Shown here: positions 28,402 through 38,480 of the stretch, piece by piece | Layout: every line of letters begins with the position of its first letter | How positions within the stretch are numbered: the stretch's first letter is position 1 | Source: Rhizobium mongolense USDA 1844 | GTDB taxonomy: Bacteria > Pseudomonadota > Alphaproteobacteria > Rhizobiales > Rhizobiaceae | Length of the DNA: 64,000 nt | Reading direction: 5' to 3' | NCBI RefSeq assembly: GCF_000419765.1 | Contig: NZ_ATTQ01000005.1 | Coordinates: forward strand, 357,691-421,690 | Translations under genes and position numbers: made by a program | Notes under the pieces: generated by a model | What the model was told of the DNA's origin: nothing | The model's input: only the letters and a program-made list of their open reading frames with translations | Databases searched by the model: none

Positions 28402-28917
28402 ATGATCCACATTCGCAATGCCCGCGAGGGCGAAGCGGACCTTTTGAGTGAGATCGGCCTCAGAGCCTGGCAAAAGGCGATGACGGCAATGGGCGAGTCG
28501 GACGCGCTGCTGGATGCGGCGCGCAGTGCCTTCGTCAATTTTACGCTAGGCACATGGCTGACGATCACGGTGATCGAGCTCAACGGTATCGTTGCCGGCT
28601 GGGCGGCGCGCGAACACCTGGACGAGACAATATCCGATTTCTGGATCGATCCGGCCTATACCCGCCAGGGCCTCGGCTCGGCGCTTCTCGAAGAGATCGA
28701 AAAGGACATAGCCGAGCAGGGTTTCGCGAAGGCGGCAATGCAGACGCATTCGGGAAATACCGAGGCGATCAGCTTTTTCCAGAAGCACGGTTACGCCATC
28801 CACTGGCTTTCAATCGCCTATAATCCGAAGCTCGACCGCGACGTACCATCGGTCGGATTGGCGAAGGACCTCGAAACCGAGGGCGACGGCAGCTACGGGC
28901 CTGGCTCTAGCTTCTGA
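28402..28917 (+). CDS. GNAT family N-acetyltransferase
   Basis: A 171-residue acetyltransferase with the RQGLGSALLEE acetyl-CoA loop (AYTRQGLGSALLEEIEKDIA) and the late NTEAISFFQKHGY motif typical of GNATs acting on small amines or peptides. The start ATG at 28402 has GCGGAGGTG upstream. It sits divergently beside yjhX and 81 bp before gatB, inside the split gatCAB cluster. The target substrate is unknown. Confidence 0.87.
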   Translation: MIHIRNAREGEADLLSEIGLRAWQKAMTAMGESDALLDAARSAFVNFTLGTWLTITVIELNGIVAGWAAREHLDETISDFWIDPAYTRQGLGSALLEEIEKDIAEQGFAKAAMQTHSGNTEAISFFQKHGYAIHWLSIAYNPKLDRDVPSVGLAKDLETEGDGSYGPGSSF

Positions 28918-28998
28918 CTGACGCGCCGAAAGCCTTGCACCGGCAAACCATTTCCGTTACCTCACCAGTTGAAAAGAACAGCCTCCAAAGAGCATCAA

Positions 28999-30501
28999 AT
29001 GACCATTGTCGACGTTCGCACGCCTGATCCGAAACGCTTCATTCCCGGCGCCACCGGCGATTGGGAAGTCATCATCGGCATGGAAGTCCATGCGCAGGTG
29101 CTGTCGAATGCGAAGCTCTTCTCCGGCGCCTCGACGGAATTCGGCAAGCCGCAGAATTCGAACGTCTCGCTCGTCGATGCCGCCATGCCCGGCATGCTGC
29201 CGGTCATCAACGAGGAATGCGTCAAGCAGGCGGTGCGCACCGGCCTCGGTCTGAAGGCTCAGATCAACAAGCGTTCGGTCTTCGACCGCAAGAACTATTT
29301 CTATCCCGACCTGCCACAGGGCTATCAGATCTCGCAGTACAAGGATCCGATCGTCGGCGAGGGCACGATCGTCATTTCGCTTGGTCCTGACCGCCAAGGC
29401 CAGTTCGAGGATATCGAGATCGGCATCGAGCGCCTGCATCTGGAACAGGATGCCGGCAAGTCGATGCACGACCAGCATGCGACGATGTCCTACGTCGACC
29501 TCAACCGTTCCGGCGTCGCGCTGATGGAAATCGTCTCGAAGCCCGATATGCGCTCGTCGGACGAGGCGAAGGCCTACATGACGAAGCTGCGTTCGATCGT
29601 GCGGTATCTCGGCACCTGCGACGGCAACATGGACGAGGGCTCGATGCGCGCCGACGTCAACGTCTCCGTCCGCCGCCCCGGCGAGCCCTTCGGCACGCGC
29701 TGCGAGATCAAGAACGTCAACTCCATCCGCTTTATCGGCCAGGCGATCGAATATGAAGCCCGCCGCCAGATTGGCATCCTGGAGGACGGCGGTACGATCG
29801 ATCAGGAAACCCGCCTGTTCGACGCGAACAAGGGCGAAACGCGCTCCATGCGTTCCAAGGAAGAAGCGCATGATTATCGCTACTTCCCCGATCCGGACCT
29901 GCTACCGCTCGAATTCGACGATGGCTTCATCAAGGATCTTGCAGCCCACCTGCCGGAGCTGCCGGACGACAAGAAGGAGCGCTTCGTCCGCGAACTCGGT
30001 CTTTCGGTCTACGACGCTTCGGTGCTGGTCTCCGAAAAGGCGATTGCCGATTATTTCGAAGCCGTGGCCGAAGGCCGCGACGGCAAGACGGCTGCAAACT
30101 GGGTCATCAACGACCTGCTCGGCGCCTTGAACAGGACCGGCAAGGACATCGAAGAGACGCCGGTTTCGCCGGCTCAGCTGGGCGCGATCATCGATCTCAT
30201 CAAGGCCGAGACCATCTCCGGCAAGATTGCCAAGGACCTCTTCGAGATCGTGCTCAACGAAGGCGGCGATCCGGTTGAGATCGTCGAAGCCCGCGGCATG
30301 AAACAGGTGACCGATACCGGCGCCATCGAAAAGGCCGTCGACGAGATCATTGCCGCCAACCCAGATCAGGTGGCCAAGGTTCAGGCAAAGCCGACGCTTG
30401 CCGGCTGGTTCGTCGGCCAGGTGATGAAGGCAACCGGCGGCAAGGCCAATCCGCAGGCCGTCCAGGCGCTTGTCAAGGCCAAGCTCGGAATCGAGGAGTA
30501 A
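28999..30501 (+). CDS. gatB: Asp/Glu-tRNA amidotransferase subunit B
   Basis: A 500-residue subunit that binds the tRNA and transfers ammonia to the activated side chain. The family signature is [14 protein letters not shown], followed by [26 protein letters not shown], and a C-terminal YqeY-like tail ([20 protein letters not shown]). The ATG at 28999 is preferred to an upstream Met at 28969 because family members start near [14 protein letters not shown] gene begins 5 bp after its stop. Confidence 0.97.
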   Translation: MTIVDVRTPDPKRFIPGATGDWEVIIGMEVHAQVLSNAKLFSGASTEFGKPQNSNVSLVDAAMPGMLPVINEECVKQAVRTGLGLKAQINKRSVFDRKNYFYPDLPQGYQISQYKDPIVGEGTIVISLGPDRQGQFEDIEIGIERLHLEQDAGKSMHDQHATMSYVDLNRSGVALMEIVSKPDMRSSDEAKAYMTKLRSIVRYLGTCDGNMDEGSMRADVNVSVRRPGEPFGTRCEIKNVNSIRFIGQAIEYEARRQIGILEDGGTIDQETRLFDANKGETRSMRSKEEAHDYRYFPDPDLLPLEFDDGFIKDLAAHLPELPDDKKERFVRELGLSVYDASVLVSEKAIADYFEAVAEGRDGKTAANWVINDLLGALNRTGKDIEETPVSPAQLGAIIDLIKAETISGKIAKDLFEIVLNEGGDPVEIVEARGMKQVTDTGAIEKAVDEIIAANPDQVAKVQAKPTLAGWFVGQVMKATGGKANPQAVQALVKAKLGIEE

Positions 30502-30506
30502 GGGCC

Positions 30507-31010
30507 GTGTATTTCGTGCGCACGGCAAGCGAGCGGGACCTCGACAAGGTCCGCGTCCTGCTGGTCGAGGCGTTTCGTTCCGCCTATGCCGATCTCTACG
30601 GCGAGGCGAAGGTGAGCGAGCTGATCGCGCACCTGTTTTCTCCGGCAGCGCTCCAGGCGCGGCTGGCGAAGAAGAACGCGGAATTCCTCGTCGCCGACAA
30701 CGGCAAGGCCGTGGGCGGCATAGGCTATGCCGCCATGTCGGACGAGATGACGAAGACGGTTATGCTGCATCTGCTTTACGTGCGGCCGTCGCTGCATCGC
30801 CAGGGCATCGGACGCGAAATCTTTGCCGAGCTCGAGACCTGCTTTCCGGATGCAGAGATCATGCGTCTCGAGGTCGAGCCAAGGAACGAAAAGGCGATCG
30901 CCTTTTATCACGCGCACGGATTTACCGATGCCGGCCGCAACGAAAACGACGGACCGGGCCAATCCGGGATCGCGACGCTGATCCTCGAAAAGCCGCTCGA
31001 ACGCCGTTGA
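30507..31010 (+). CDS. GNAT family N-acetyltransferase
   Basis: A 167-residue acetyltransferase with LYVRPSLHRQGIGREIFAE as the acetyl-CoA loop and NEKAIAFYHAHGFTDAG as the C-terminal motif. It starts with GTG, only 5 bp after the gatB stop, with the AAGGG overlapping that stop region, so it is translationally coupled to gatB. The substrate is unknown. Confidence 0.86.
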   Translation: MYFVRTASERDLDKVRVLLVEAFRSAYADLYGEAKVSELIAHLFSPAALQARLAKKNAEFLVADNGKAVGGIGYAAMSDEMTKTVMLHLLYVRPSLHRQGIGREIFAELETCFPDAEIMRLEVEPRNEKAIAFYHAHGFTDAGRNENDGPGQSGIATLILEKPLERR

Positions 31011-31020
31011 ACCGGCACCG

Positions 31021-31251
31021 ATGGCCAAAGTTGAGATCCGCGAAGCACGCCAAGGCGGCCTTTGAGACGGCGACATGCGTGGCAACGGAATTGGTCTGCA
31101 GATGATCGAATTCTACGTCGGCGAGGCAAAAAGCCGCGGCCTTTCGCATGTGCAACTGATCTCCAACGCCAAGCGCCGGGATGCGCACCGTTTCTACGAG
31201 CGCCTCAGTTTCAATCCGTCGCGTTTGGGCTTCAAGATGGCCCTGAAATGA
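31021..31251 (+). pseudogene. GNAT acetyltransferase with internal deletion
   Basis: One frame reads MAKVEIREARQGGL, a stop at 31063, then DGDMRGNGIGLQMIEFYV and a perfect GNAT C-terminal half (QLISNAKRRDAHRFYERLSF) ending at 31251. The N-terminal beta strand and the acetyl-CoA loop are both recognisable, but the roughly 70-80 residues between them are gone and a TGA marks the join. It lies directly after the intact GNAT but belongs to a different subfamily. It is a decayed gene, not a small functional one. Confidence 0.8.
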
Positions 31252-31354
31252 GGTTTGGCCCGATGGGAATCGCTGGACAATCCAGCGTTCCGGCGGCATA
31301 AGCGAAGGAACGAATTCCAGTCCCGCTCGCCTTCGGCAAGCACAAGGAAAAGAC

Positions 31355-31753
31355 ATGAAGAACCTTCTTTTGCAAATCTTCACCTGGTGGAACGGCCAGA
31401 CGTTGGGCACGCGTTTTGCGACCTGGCGTTTTGGCAAGCGCGTCGGTGAGGATGAATTCGGCAACGTCTACTATGAAGGCGGCATGTCCTCCTACGGCCT
31501 GCCGAAGCGCTGGGTGATCTACAAGGGATATGCCGAAGCCTCCGCCATCCCCCCGGGCTGGCACGGCTGGATGCACCACCGCACCGATGTTCCGCCGTCG
31601 AAGGAAAACTACGTCGCCAAGGAATGGCAGAAGGCGCACCGTCCCAACCTCACCGGCTCTGCGCAGGCTTACCGCCCGCCGGGCTCGCTTGCCGTTGCCG
31701 GCGAACGCCCGCGGGTGACCGGCGACTACGACGCCTGGACGCCCGGCACCTGA
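31355..31753 (+). CDS. NADH:ubiquinone oxidoreductase accessory subunit NDUFA12
   Basis: A 132-residue accessory subunit of respiratory complex I, kept in alphaproteobacteria and mitochondria. Family features are the Trp-rich N-terminus (LLQIFTWWNGQTLGTRFATW), DEFGNVYYEGG and RWVIYKG, and the HGWMHHRTDVPPS block. The C-terminal region is Pro/Gly rich. It is encoded away from the nuo operon, next to a DUF2155 gene, the arrangement seen in other rhizobia. Confidence 0.93.
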   Translation: MKNLLLQIFTWWNGQTLGTRFATWRFGKRVGEDEFGNVYYEGGMSSYGLPKRWVIYKGYAEASAIPPGWHGWMHHRTDVPPSKENYVAKEWQKAHRPNLTGSAQAYRPPGSLAVAGERPRVTGDYDAWTPGT

Positions 31754-31868
31754 TATCGCTCTGCCAAGCGAGCCGTCCGGCCCCGCTTTTGGCCACAATT
31801 GACCTTTACCCGCAGATTGGTCGCAGGAGCTGCGGTCTTGATCTGAAATGCGCTGGAGACGGGTAGAT

Positions 31869-32300
31869 ATGAAGCTTTTCACGCGGAATCATGTCCTGCG
31901 TGCTGCCGGGTTTGCCCTGGCGCTTGGTTCTTCCTTCTTGCCGCAGGCGGCGTCTGCCGCACGCATCGACAATCCCGTTGCCGTCTTCTCCGGCCTCGAC
32001 AAAATCACCGGCCGCATCACCACCTTCGATGTCTATGTCAACGAGACCGTGCAGTTCGGCGCACTTCAGGTTACGCCGAAGGCCTGCTATTCGCGCGACC
32101 AGGCGGAAGCCCAGAAGATCGACGGTTTCGTCGAAGTCGACGAGATCACCCTCGACCGAAAGATTCGCCGCATCTTCACCGGCTGGATGTTCGCAGACAG
32201 CCCCGGCCTCAACGCTGTGGAACACCCGATTTACGACGTCTGGCTGAAGGACTGCAAGGCGCAGTCCGAGGTGCCGGCGCCCGAAGGCGCGGCGAAGTAG
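31869..32300 (+). CDS. DUF2155 family exported protein
   Basis: A 143-residue protein with a signal peptide (residues 1-24, ending SAA) and the DUF2155 core: a VFSGLDKITGRITTFDVYVN strand set and RIFTGWMFADSPGLNAVEHP, with one conserved Cys pair (KACYS, LKDCKA). Its function is unknown and it is periplasmic. The start at 31869 places the signal peptide at the N-terminus. It probably shares a transcript with the NDUFA12 gene. Confidence 0.88.
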   Translation: MKLFTRNHVLRAAGFALALGSSFLPQAASAARIDNPVAVFSGLDKITGRITTFDVYVNETVQFGALQVTPKACYSRDQAEAQKIDGFVEVDEITLDRKIRRIFTGWMFADSPGLNAVEHPIYDVWLKDCKAQSEVPAPEGAAK

Positions 32301-32328
32301 CGTCCCATATCGTATAGCAGCGTCGTGG

Positions 32329-32387
32329 CCATCCCCGTCCTTCGAGGCTACGGCGTGTCGGCTTGCGCCTCAGGATGAGGATGGGGC
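32329..32387. repeat. Imperfect palindromic intergenic repeat
   Basis: CCATCCCCGTCCTTCGAGGC pairs imperfectly with GCCTCAGGATGAGGATGG across a roughly 20 bp loop. The CCTTCGAGGC...GCCTCAGGATGAGG pattern is a well-known dispersed intergenic hairpin in Rhizobiales. The rest of the gap to aat is GC-rich and shows no gene. Confidence 0.55.
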
Positions 32388-32497
32388 AGCACCGATATTT
32401 GCCAAGCGCCGACGCGTTAAGAAGCCCTCACGCCGGGGCGGGAGCGAAGCGACCCTCGAAGGCGGGGCGGGCGCGGCAAAGACGCTTGCCGCAGGCC

Positions 32498-33112
32498 TCA
32501 AAATGTCAGGTGCGGTGAATCCATCGCCGCGGCGAGCATGACCGCATAGTCGTCCTTGGGCACGTCGATGGCGCCGAAGGTCTTCAGATGCTCGGTGGTG
32601 AATTGCGTGTCGAGCAGGGTGAAGTCCCTGTCGCGCAGACGCGCGACCAGATGAACGAGACAGATCTTGGAGGCGTCGGTGCGGCGGGAGAACATGCTCT
32701 CGCCGAAGAACGCGGAACCGAGCGAGACGCCATAGAGACCGCCGACCAATTGATCGTCGTGCCATGCTTCGACGGAATGGGCATGGCCCATGCGGTGGAG
32801 CGTCGAATAGAGTGACCTGATCGTATGGTTTATCCAGGTGCTCGGCCGGTCGGAGGTCGCCTCGGCACAGGCCGCGATCACGGCGTCGAAATCATGATCA
32901 AAGCGGATATCGAAGGGCTGCCTGCGAATAGTCTTCGCAAGGCTTTTCGAGACATGGAAGTTGTCGAGCGGCAGCACGCCGCGAAGCTCCGGCTCGACCC
33001 AGAAGATTTCCGGATCGTCGGCGGATTCGGCCATCGGGAAGAGGCCGATGGAATAGGCGCGCAGGAGAATCTCCGGGGTAATGCCTGGGGACTTCCTGCG
33101 CGAGCCTGCCAT
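32498..33112 (-). CDS. aat: Leucyl/phenylalanyl-tRNA-protein transferase
   Basis: A 204-residue transferase that adds Leu or Phe to proteins with N-terminal Arg or Lys, marking them for ClpAP. Motifs are [13 protein letters not shown], the [20 protein letters not shown] block, [19 protein letters not shown] and [14 protein letters not shown]. The length is slightly short of the E. coli enzyme, as is usual for rhizobia. It is the last gene of a minus-strand run with accC, accB and aroQ; 5 bp separate it from the accC stop. Confidence 0.95.
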   Translation of the reverse strand: MAGSRRKSPGITPEILLRAYSIGLFPMAESADDPEIFWVEPELRGVLPLDNFHVSKSLAKTIRRQPFDIRFDHDFDAVIAACAEATSDRPSTWINHTIRSLYSTLHRMGHAHSVEAWHDDQLVGGLYGVSLGSAFFGESMFSRRTDASKICLVHLVARLRDRDFTLLDTQFTTEHLKTFGAIDVPKDDYAVMLAAAMDSPHLTF

Positions 33113-33117
33113 TTCCG

Positions 33118-34464
33118 TTATGCCGGATGGTTGGCCAGGTAGTGTTCCAGCCAGTGGATATCATAGTCGCCGTTGGCGATATCCTGATTGGACACGAGAT
33201 CCTGGAACAGTGGTAGCGTCGTCTTGATGCCGTCGACGACGAATTCGTCAAGAGCACGGCGCAGACGCATCATGCATTCGACGCGGGTACGTCCATGCAC
33301 GATGAGCTTGCCGATGAGGCTATCATAGTAGGGCGGGATCTTGTAGCCCTGATAGGCACCGCTATCGATGCGCACACCGAGGCCGCCGGGCGCATGAAAA
33401 TGCGTGATCGTGCCGGGCGAGGGCACGAAAGTGCGCGGGTCCTCGGCATTGATGCGGCATTCGATGGCGTGACCCTCGAAGGTGACCTCTTCCTGCGTGA
33501 CAGAGAGGCCGCGGCCGGAGGCGACGCGGATCTGCTCGTGCACGAGATCGATGCCGGTGATCGCTTCGGTGATCGGATGCTCCACCTGCAGGCGGGTGTT
33601 CATTTCGATGAAATAGAATTCGCCGTTTTCGTAGAGGAATTCGATCGTGCCGGCGCCGCGATACTTCAACTTCTTCATGGCGTCGGCGCAGATCTGGCCG
33701 ATCTTCATGCGCTGCTCGACGTTGAGTGCCGGAGAGTTTGCCTCTTCCCAGACCTTTTGGTGACGGCGCTGCAGCGAGCAGTCACGTTCGCCAAGGTGGA
33801 TCGCATTGCCTTCACCGTCGCCAAACACCTGGATTTCGATGTGGCGCGGCTTGCCGAGGTACTTTTCCATGTAGACGGCGTCGTTGCCGAAGGCTGCCGC
33901 CGCTTCCGCGCGTGCCGTCGACCAAGCCTCGATGAGGTTGGCCTCGGATTTCGCGACCTTCATGCCGCGGCCGCCGCCGCCTGCCGTTGCCTTGATGAGC
34001 ACCGGATAGCCGATCAAGGCTGCCGTCTTGATCGCATCTTCCTCGGTCTTCACTTCGCCGTCCGAGCCTGGAACAACCGGGATGCCGAGCTCCAGCGCGG
34101 TCGTCTTTGCGGTGATCTTGTCGCCCATGATGCGGATATGGTCTGCCGTCGGACCGATGAAGGTGATGTCGTGGGCATCGAGGATGTCCGCGAACTTGGC
34201 ATTTTCCGAAAGGAAGCCATAGCCCGGATGCACCGCATCCGCACCGGTGATTTCGCAGGCGGCAACGATCTGATGGATGTTCAGATAGCTATCGCGCGAG
34301 GGGGGCGGGCCAATGCAGACGCTCTCGTCGGCAAGGCGCACATGCATGGCATCGGCATCGGCGGTGGAGTGAACCACGACGCAGGGAATGCCGAGCTCCT
34401 TGCAGGCGCGCAGCACGCGCAGTGCGATTTCCCCGCGATTGGCTATGAGGATTTTGGAGACCAT
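33118..34464 (-). CDS. accC: Acetyl-CoA carboxylase, biotin carboxylase subunit
   Basis: A 448-residue ATP-grasp enzyme that carboxylates biotin on AccB for fatty-acid synthesis. Motifs are [17 protein letters not shown] at the start, the glycine-rich ATP lid [31 protein letters not shown] with the catalytic Arg, and ECRINAEDP. The start at 34464 (MVSKILIAN) gives the normal length; a frame continues to 34521 but overlaps accB. accB begins upstream and ends 10 bp before this start. Confidence 0.97.
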   Translation of the reverse strand: MVSKILIANRGEIALRVLRACKELGIPCVVVHSTADADAMHVRLADESVCIGPPPSRDSYLNIHQIVAACEITGADAVHPGYGFLSENAKFADILDAHDITFIGPTADHIRIMGDKITAKTTALELGIPVVPGSDGEVKTEEDAIKTAALIGYPVLIKATAGGGGRGMKVAKSEANLIEAWSTARAEAAAAFGNDAVYMEKYLGKPRHIEIQVFGDGEGNAIHLGERDCSLQRRHQKVWEEANSPALNVEQRMKIGQICADAMKKLKYRGAGTIEFLYENGEFYFIEMNTRLQVEHPITEAITGIDLVHEQIRVASGRGLSVTQEEVTFEGHAIECRINAEDPRTFVPSPGTITHFHAPGGLGVRIDSGAYQGYKIPPYYDSLIGKLIVHGRTRVECMMRLRRALDEFVVDGIKTTLPLFQDLVSNQDIANGDYDIHWLEHYLANHPA

Positions 34465-34474
34465 GACGCCTGCC

Positions 34475-34951
34475 TTATTCGATGACGACGAGGAGTTGGC
34501 CGTATTCGACGGGCTGACCATCCTCGACGAGGATCTCCGTGACCTTACCGGACTTCGGCGATGGGATCTGGTTCATCGTCTTCATTGCTTCGATGATGAG
34601 AAGCGTTTGGCCTTCCTTGACGGTCGCGCCGACTTCGATGAAGGCACGGGCGCCGGGAGCCGGAGCCATGTAGACAGTTCCGACCATCGGCGCGTTGACG
34701 GTGTTGGCCGGGTTGCGCACTGCGGCGGCCGGAGCAGCGGGAGCAGGCTGCGGTGCGGCTGCGGAAGACGCGGCTGCAGCATAGGCAGGAACACCAATCG
34801 GCGCCTGGACATAATGCGTGTTGCCGGCGCGCGAGACGCGGATACGCAGATCGTCCTGCTCGACCTCGATCTCAGTCAGGTCCGTGTCGTTGAGGATGTT
34901 TGCGAGATCGCGGATCAGCGCCTGGTCGATACCTTTTTTCGTCTCAGCCAT
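34475..34951 (-). CDS. accB: Biotin carboxyl carrier protein
   Basis: A 158-residue carrier. The biotinylated lysine is Lys124 in EAMKTMNQ within the C-terminal biotinyl domain. An Ala/Pro-rich flexible linker (residues about 57-80) separates it from the N-terminal helical part. It is co-transcribed with accC and with aroQ upstream, the classic alphaproteobacterial order. Confidence 0.97.
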   Translation of the reverse strand: MAETKKGIDQALIRDLANILNDTDLTEIEVEQDDLRIRVSRAGNTHYVQAPIGVPAYAAAASSAAAPQPAPAAPAAAVRNPANTVNAPMVGTVYMAPAPGARAFIEVGATVKEGQTLLIIEAMKTMNQIPSPKSGKVTEILVEDGQPVEYGQLLVVIE

Positions 34952-34971
34952 GAGTGTGCCCTGTCTTCTTC

Positions 34972-35409
34972 TTATGCCGTGAGGTTCTTCAGCGCGTGGA
35001 GCGCCAGGATATAGCTATGGGGGCCAAAACCGCAGATGACACCCTTCACAGCGGGCGCAATCAACGACTTGTGGCGAAATTCTTCGCGAGCGTGAACGTT
35101 GGTGATATGGAGTTCCACCACCGGAATGGAAATAGCGCGGATTGCATCGTGCAGCGCGAGCGAGGTATGCGTATAGGCGCCGGCATTGAGCATGACGCCC
35201 GCCGCCTTGTTGTTTGCCTCGTGGAGCCAGTCGATGAGCACGCCTTCATGATTGCTCTGGCGGAAGTCGATCTCCAAGCCGAGCTCGCTGCCCGCCGCCT
35301 TGCAATCCGTCTCGATATCCGCGAGCGTCTTTCCGCCGTATATGCCGGGCTCTCTGGTGCCCAGCAAATTCAGGTTAGGTCCGTTCAGGACGAAAATGGT
35401 CTGCGTCAT
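34972..35409 (-). CDS. aroQ: Type II 3-dehydroquinate dehydratase
   Basis: A 145-residue shikimate pathway enzyme. Motifs are [20 protein letters not shown] with catalytic Tyr24, [22 protein letters not shown], and the [18 protein letters not shown] region with the catalytic His and Arg lid. The start at 35409 gives the usual type II length; a frame runs to 35439 without a better ribosome site. It heads the accB-accC cluster. Confidence 0.95.
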   Translation of the reverse strand: MTQTIFVLNGPNLNLLGTREPGIYGGKTLADIETDCKAAGSELGLEIDFRQSNHEGVLIDWLHEANNKAAGVMLNAGAYTHTSLALHDAIRAISIPVVELHITNVHAREEFRHKSLIAPAVKGVICGFGPHSYILALHALKNLTA

Positions 35410-35553
35410 CGAATGATCCGTCAAAAGCACGAGGGCCACCTATAGACTCCCCATGCCTTGATTGAAAGCCCTTTGGGGAAGGCAGCCGGAATCGTGCCAT
35501 ATTTGTCCACATGGCTGAAACACTTGGATTTTGGCGAATTGATGGGCGGGGCC

Positions 35554-36312
35554 TCAGCAGCTCGTCTTGCCGCAGGTGCGCATGTTCTTGACCTTGGCCT
35601 CAAGGTCCTCGAAGCCGACCGCGCCCTGCACCAGCTCGTTGCCGATCACGTAGGACGGCGTGCCGGTGATGCCGAGGTCCTGGGCAAGCTGATAGGTCTT
35701 CTGAACGCTCTCGTCACTCGGGCTGTTCTTCATCTCCGCGAGGATCTGCTCCTTGCTGACGCCGAGCGATTCCGCAACGCCGAGAGCCTTCTCCTCATCA
35801 GCCCGTCCACCGCTGCCGAGCAGGGCGATGTGGAACTCGCCGTATTTTTCAGGCGCGAGCTTGCGGAAGGCGTCTGAGACCTTGTGGGCGGCGGCCGATT
35901 CCGGCCCGAGGATCGGAAGTTCCTTCAGCACGAAACGGACGTTCTTGTCTTTTTCGAGCATGGTCTGCATGTCGGAAAGAGCGTGGCGGCAATAACCGCA
36001 ATTGTAGTCGAAGAACTCGACGATCGTCACATCGGCCTTCGGATTGCCGATGGCCGCGTCGTATTTCGCGTCGAAGATTTCCTTCTCGTTGTCTTCGATC
36101 GCCCTGTTGGCTTTCACGAGGCGAGCCTCTTCCTGCTTCTTCTGCAGGGCATTCTGAACGTCAATCATGATCTCGGGATTCTGGATCAGGTATTCCTTGA
36201 TGAACGCGCCGAACTCCTTCTTCTGCGCATCATCGAGGGCTGCCGCCGGAAGGGGCAGGGCAACGCTCGCTGCGAGCGCAAGGGCGGTGAAGGCTTTCGG
36301 GAAGAAGGTCAT
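35554..36312 (-). CDS. DsbA family thiol-disulfide oxidoreductase
   Basis: A 252-residue exported thioredoxin-fold protein. Residues 1-25 form a signal peptide (ending AAA). A helical N-terminal region of about 60 residues precedes the thioredoxin fold, with active site CGYC (Cys105, Cys108) and cis-proline loop GTPSYVIG. The N-terminal extension and CGYC pair suggest a ScsC/Com1-like isomerase or oxidase. A C-terminal extra Cys pair (CGKTSC) is present. It is upstream of aroQ on the same strand. Confidence 0.9.
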   Translation of the reverse strand: MTFFPKAFTALALAASVALPLPAAALDDAQKKEFGAFIKEYLIQNPEIMIDVQNALQKKQEEARLVKANRAIEDNEKEIFDAKYDAAIGNPKADVTIVEFFDYNCGYCRHALSDMQTMLEKDKNVRFVLKELPILGPESAAAHKVSDAFRKLAPEKYGEFHIALLGSGGRADEEKALGVAESLGVSKEQILAEMKNSPSDESVQKTYQLAQDLGITGTPSYVIGNELVQGAVGFEDLEAKVKNMRTCGKTSC

Positions 36313-36522
36313 TTTATCCTCGTCTACGGCGGATGGGGCGCGATATTTGCTGCATCTTATCATCGCCGTGTTAACAGGTAGAACTGCGAAGCACCAAATT
36401 ACGGCGCATGGTCCCGTCCTCAAACAGGATTTTTCGCAGGCGCGACGCAATCGCGGGATTGTGATGACCCGATTATTGCGGCAATTGTCTGGCCGCAAGT
36501 GAACTTCCGGAGATATGCAGCC

Positions 36523-37680
36523 TTGTTTTCCATATCGAGACGCAGCGAAGTCGAACCCTTCCACGCCATGGACGTGCTCGCCGAGGCGACCAGACGGCGC
36601 GCAAGCGGTCATCCGGTCATTTCGATGGCGGTCGGCCAGCCTTCCCATCCAGCCCCGCAGGCAGCGCTCGATGCGGCACGCGCAGCGCTCGCCAAGGGCA
36701 GGATCGGCTATACCGACGCCCTCGGCACCGCACGGCTGAAGCAAGCGCTCGCTGTGCATTACCGCGACCGGCACGGGCTTGACATCGACCCGCTGCGGAT
36801 CGCCGTCACCACCGGCTCGTCTGCGGCTTTCAACCTTGCCTTTCTTTCGCTCTTCGATGCCGGCGATGCCGTGGCGATCGCCAGGCCCGGCTATCCGGCC
36901 TATCGCAACATCCTCGGCGCGCTCGGCTTGAAGATTATTGAAGTGCCGGTGACGGCCGAGACGCATTTCACGCTGACGCCGGAAAGCCTGGAGGCGGCGC
37001 AGCGGGAAGGCGGCGTCAGGCTGAAAGGCGTGCTGCTCGCAAGCCCGGCCAATCCGACGGGCACGGTGACGGGCAGGGCGGCGCTAAAGGCGCTCGCCGA
37101 TTATTGCGCCGCCAACTCGATCGCCTTCATCTCCGACGAAATCTACCACGGGCTGACATTCGCCGGCGAGGAGACGAGTGCGTTGGAGCTAGCCGGCGAG
37201 GCGATCGTCATCAACTCCTTCTCGAAATATTATTGCATGACCGGCTGGCGCATCGGCTGGATGGTGCTGCCGGAGCGTCTGGTCCGGCCGATCGAGCGCG
37301 TGGCGCAAAGCCTCTACATCTCGCCGCCGGAGCTTTCCCAGATCGCCGCGACGGCGGCGCTCAACGCAACGGCGGAGCTCGATGTCTATAGGGCAAGCTA
37401 TGCCAGGAACCGCGATTTCCTGATACGGCGTCTTCCCGAGATCGGGCTTTCGATCGCTTCGCCCATGGACGGCGCCTTCTATGCCTATGTCGACGTCACC
37501 CGCTTCACAAATGACAGCATGGCCTTCGCCAAACGCATGCTGGCGGAAATCGATGTCGCCGCCACGCCCGGTTTTGACTTCGATCCCTTGGAGGGAAACC
37601 GGACGATGCGCATGTCCTATGCGGGCTCCGAGGCGGAGATCGCCGAGGCGGTGGAGCGCATTGCCGTCTGGCTGAAATAG
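36523..37680 (+). CDS. Pyridoxal-phosphate aminotransferase (class I/II)
   Basis: A 385-residue aminotransferase. The PLP lysine is in NSFSKYYCMTGWRIGW, with other family blocks at VTTGSSAAFNLAF, SPANPTGTVTG and FISDEIYHGL. The start is TTG at 36523, with GGAG 10 bp before it; GTG at 36499 is in frame but lacks a ribosome site. It is aspartate/branched-chain-like, and the substrate cannot be fixed by sequence alone. It stands alone, divergent from the DsbA-like gene. Confidence 0.88.
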   Translation: MFSISRRSEVEPFHAMDVLAEATRRRASGHPVISMAVGQPSHPAPQAALDAARAALAKGRIGYTDALGTARLKQALAVHYRDRHGLDIDPLRIAVTTGSSAAFNLAFLSLFDAGDAVAIARPGYPAYRNILGALGLKIIEVPVTAETHFTLTPESLEAAQREGGVRLKGVLLASPANPTGTVTGRAALKALADYCAANSIAFISDEIYHGLTFAGEETSALELAGEAIVINSFSKYYCMTGWRIGWMVLPERLVRPIERVAQSLYISPPELSQIAATAALNATAELDVYRASYARNRDFLIRRLPEIGLSIASPMDGAFYAYVDVTRFTNDSMAFAKRMLAEIDVAATPGFDFDPLEGNRTMRMSYAGSEAEIAEAVERIAVWLK

Positions 37681-38480
37681 AGTCTGATTTCCGATGCTTG
37701 CCGAGGATTTCGAAAGGATTTTTGAAAGGACTTGAATCAAAATATTCGCAATCATGGTCTCGCGTTCACGCGCTGGGCTTCACCCGTGTTTTGCGTCTCG
37801 CGTTCCACTCGGACGGGGCGGTGGAATTTGCCGCGTTGAAGTGAAGTATATGGCGCTTTCCACCGCCCGTTCGCCCGTTCGGCGGCTTTTATCGGCAACT
37901 CGCTCTCTCTGCTCTAATACCGCCGCCTCCTTGCGGCGCAAGGCTTTGCGATGAGCGGCCGCACTTTCCTTTCCTTGCGGAAGGCCCCGTGCCAGCCGCC
38001 GGGGTCCGTCTGTGTGCCTCACAGGAATGTCCGGTAACGCCAGGCCGACATTTTCTGCCCGACCGCCGCCCGGAGGGGATCATTTCTGCGGGTGGCGCTC
38101 CCTCACCAATAAAATCTAAGCCTGGCCGAGGGCAAAGGGCAAGATTTTTTACCTCTCCCACCAGGTTCTTTACCTCTCCCATGAGGGGAGCGGCAGGGCG
38201 TCGAGACGTCAGGCGACGCCCCTTAATGCCAAGCTGGTGTTGACAATAGGGTGGCCGGACGCACTCCGCCGCCCATCCGAACTCGCTGCTGCGCGCTCAG
38301 GAGAAACAAGCTCGCCGCAAGCTCAACGGCTTCTTCGAATATCTGCCCGTCACCCACGATCGCATCCAGCGACATGCCCATATGATGCTCGGCGGCAGTC
38401 GTGAGAATAACGCTCGCACCTGCCATTGCGCATTCGAGAATTGGCAACTGGTTATTGCCTTGAACAGCCGGCAGGAGCCT
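37681..38480. other. Long non-coding gap with repeats and a possible gene remnant
   Basis: This 800 bp stretch shows no convincing intact gene. Near 38148-38180 the 12-mer TTTACCTCTCCC occurs twice 22 bp apart, the second copy forming part of an ACCTCTCCCATGAGGGGAG palindrome, which looks like dispersed-repeat material. On the minus strand about 38225-38450, a 74-codon frame (QLPILECAMAGASVILTTAA) resembles the nucleotide-binding end of a glycosyltransferase but has stops upstream, so it may be a remnant. Confidence 0.4.

Noticed and set aside
37189..37755. Minus-strand frame over the aminotransferase 3' end
   Set aside because: Antisense to a clear PLP enzyme, with no motif of its own.
38223..38447. 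Intact 74-aa glycosyltransferase-like gene
   Set aside because: No proper start codon, an in-frame stop upstream and only a short stretch of weak likeness. Mentioned as a possible remnant only.
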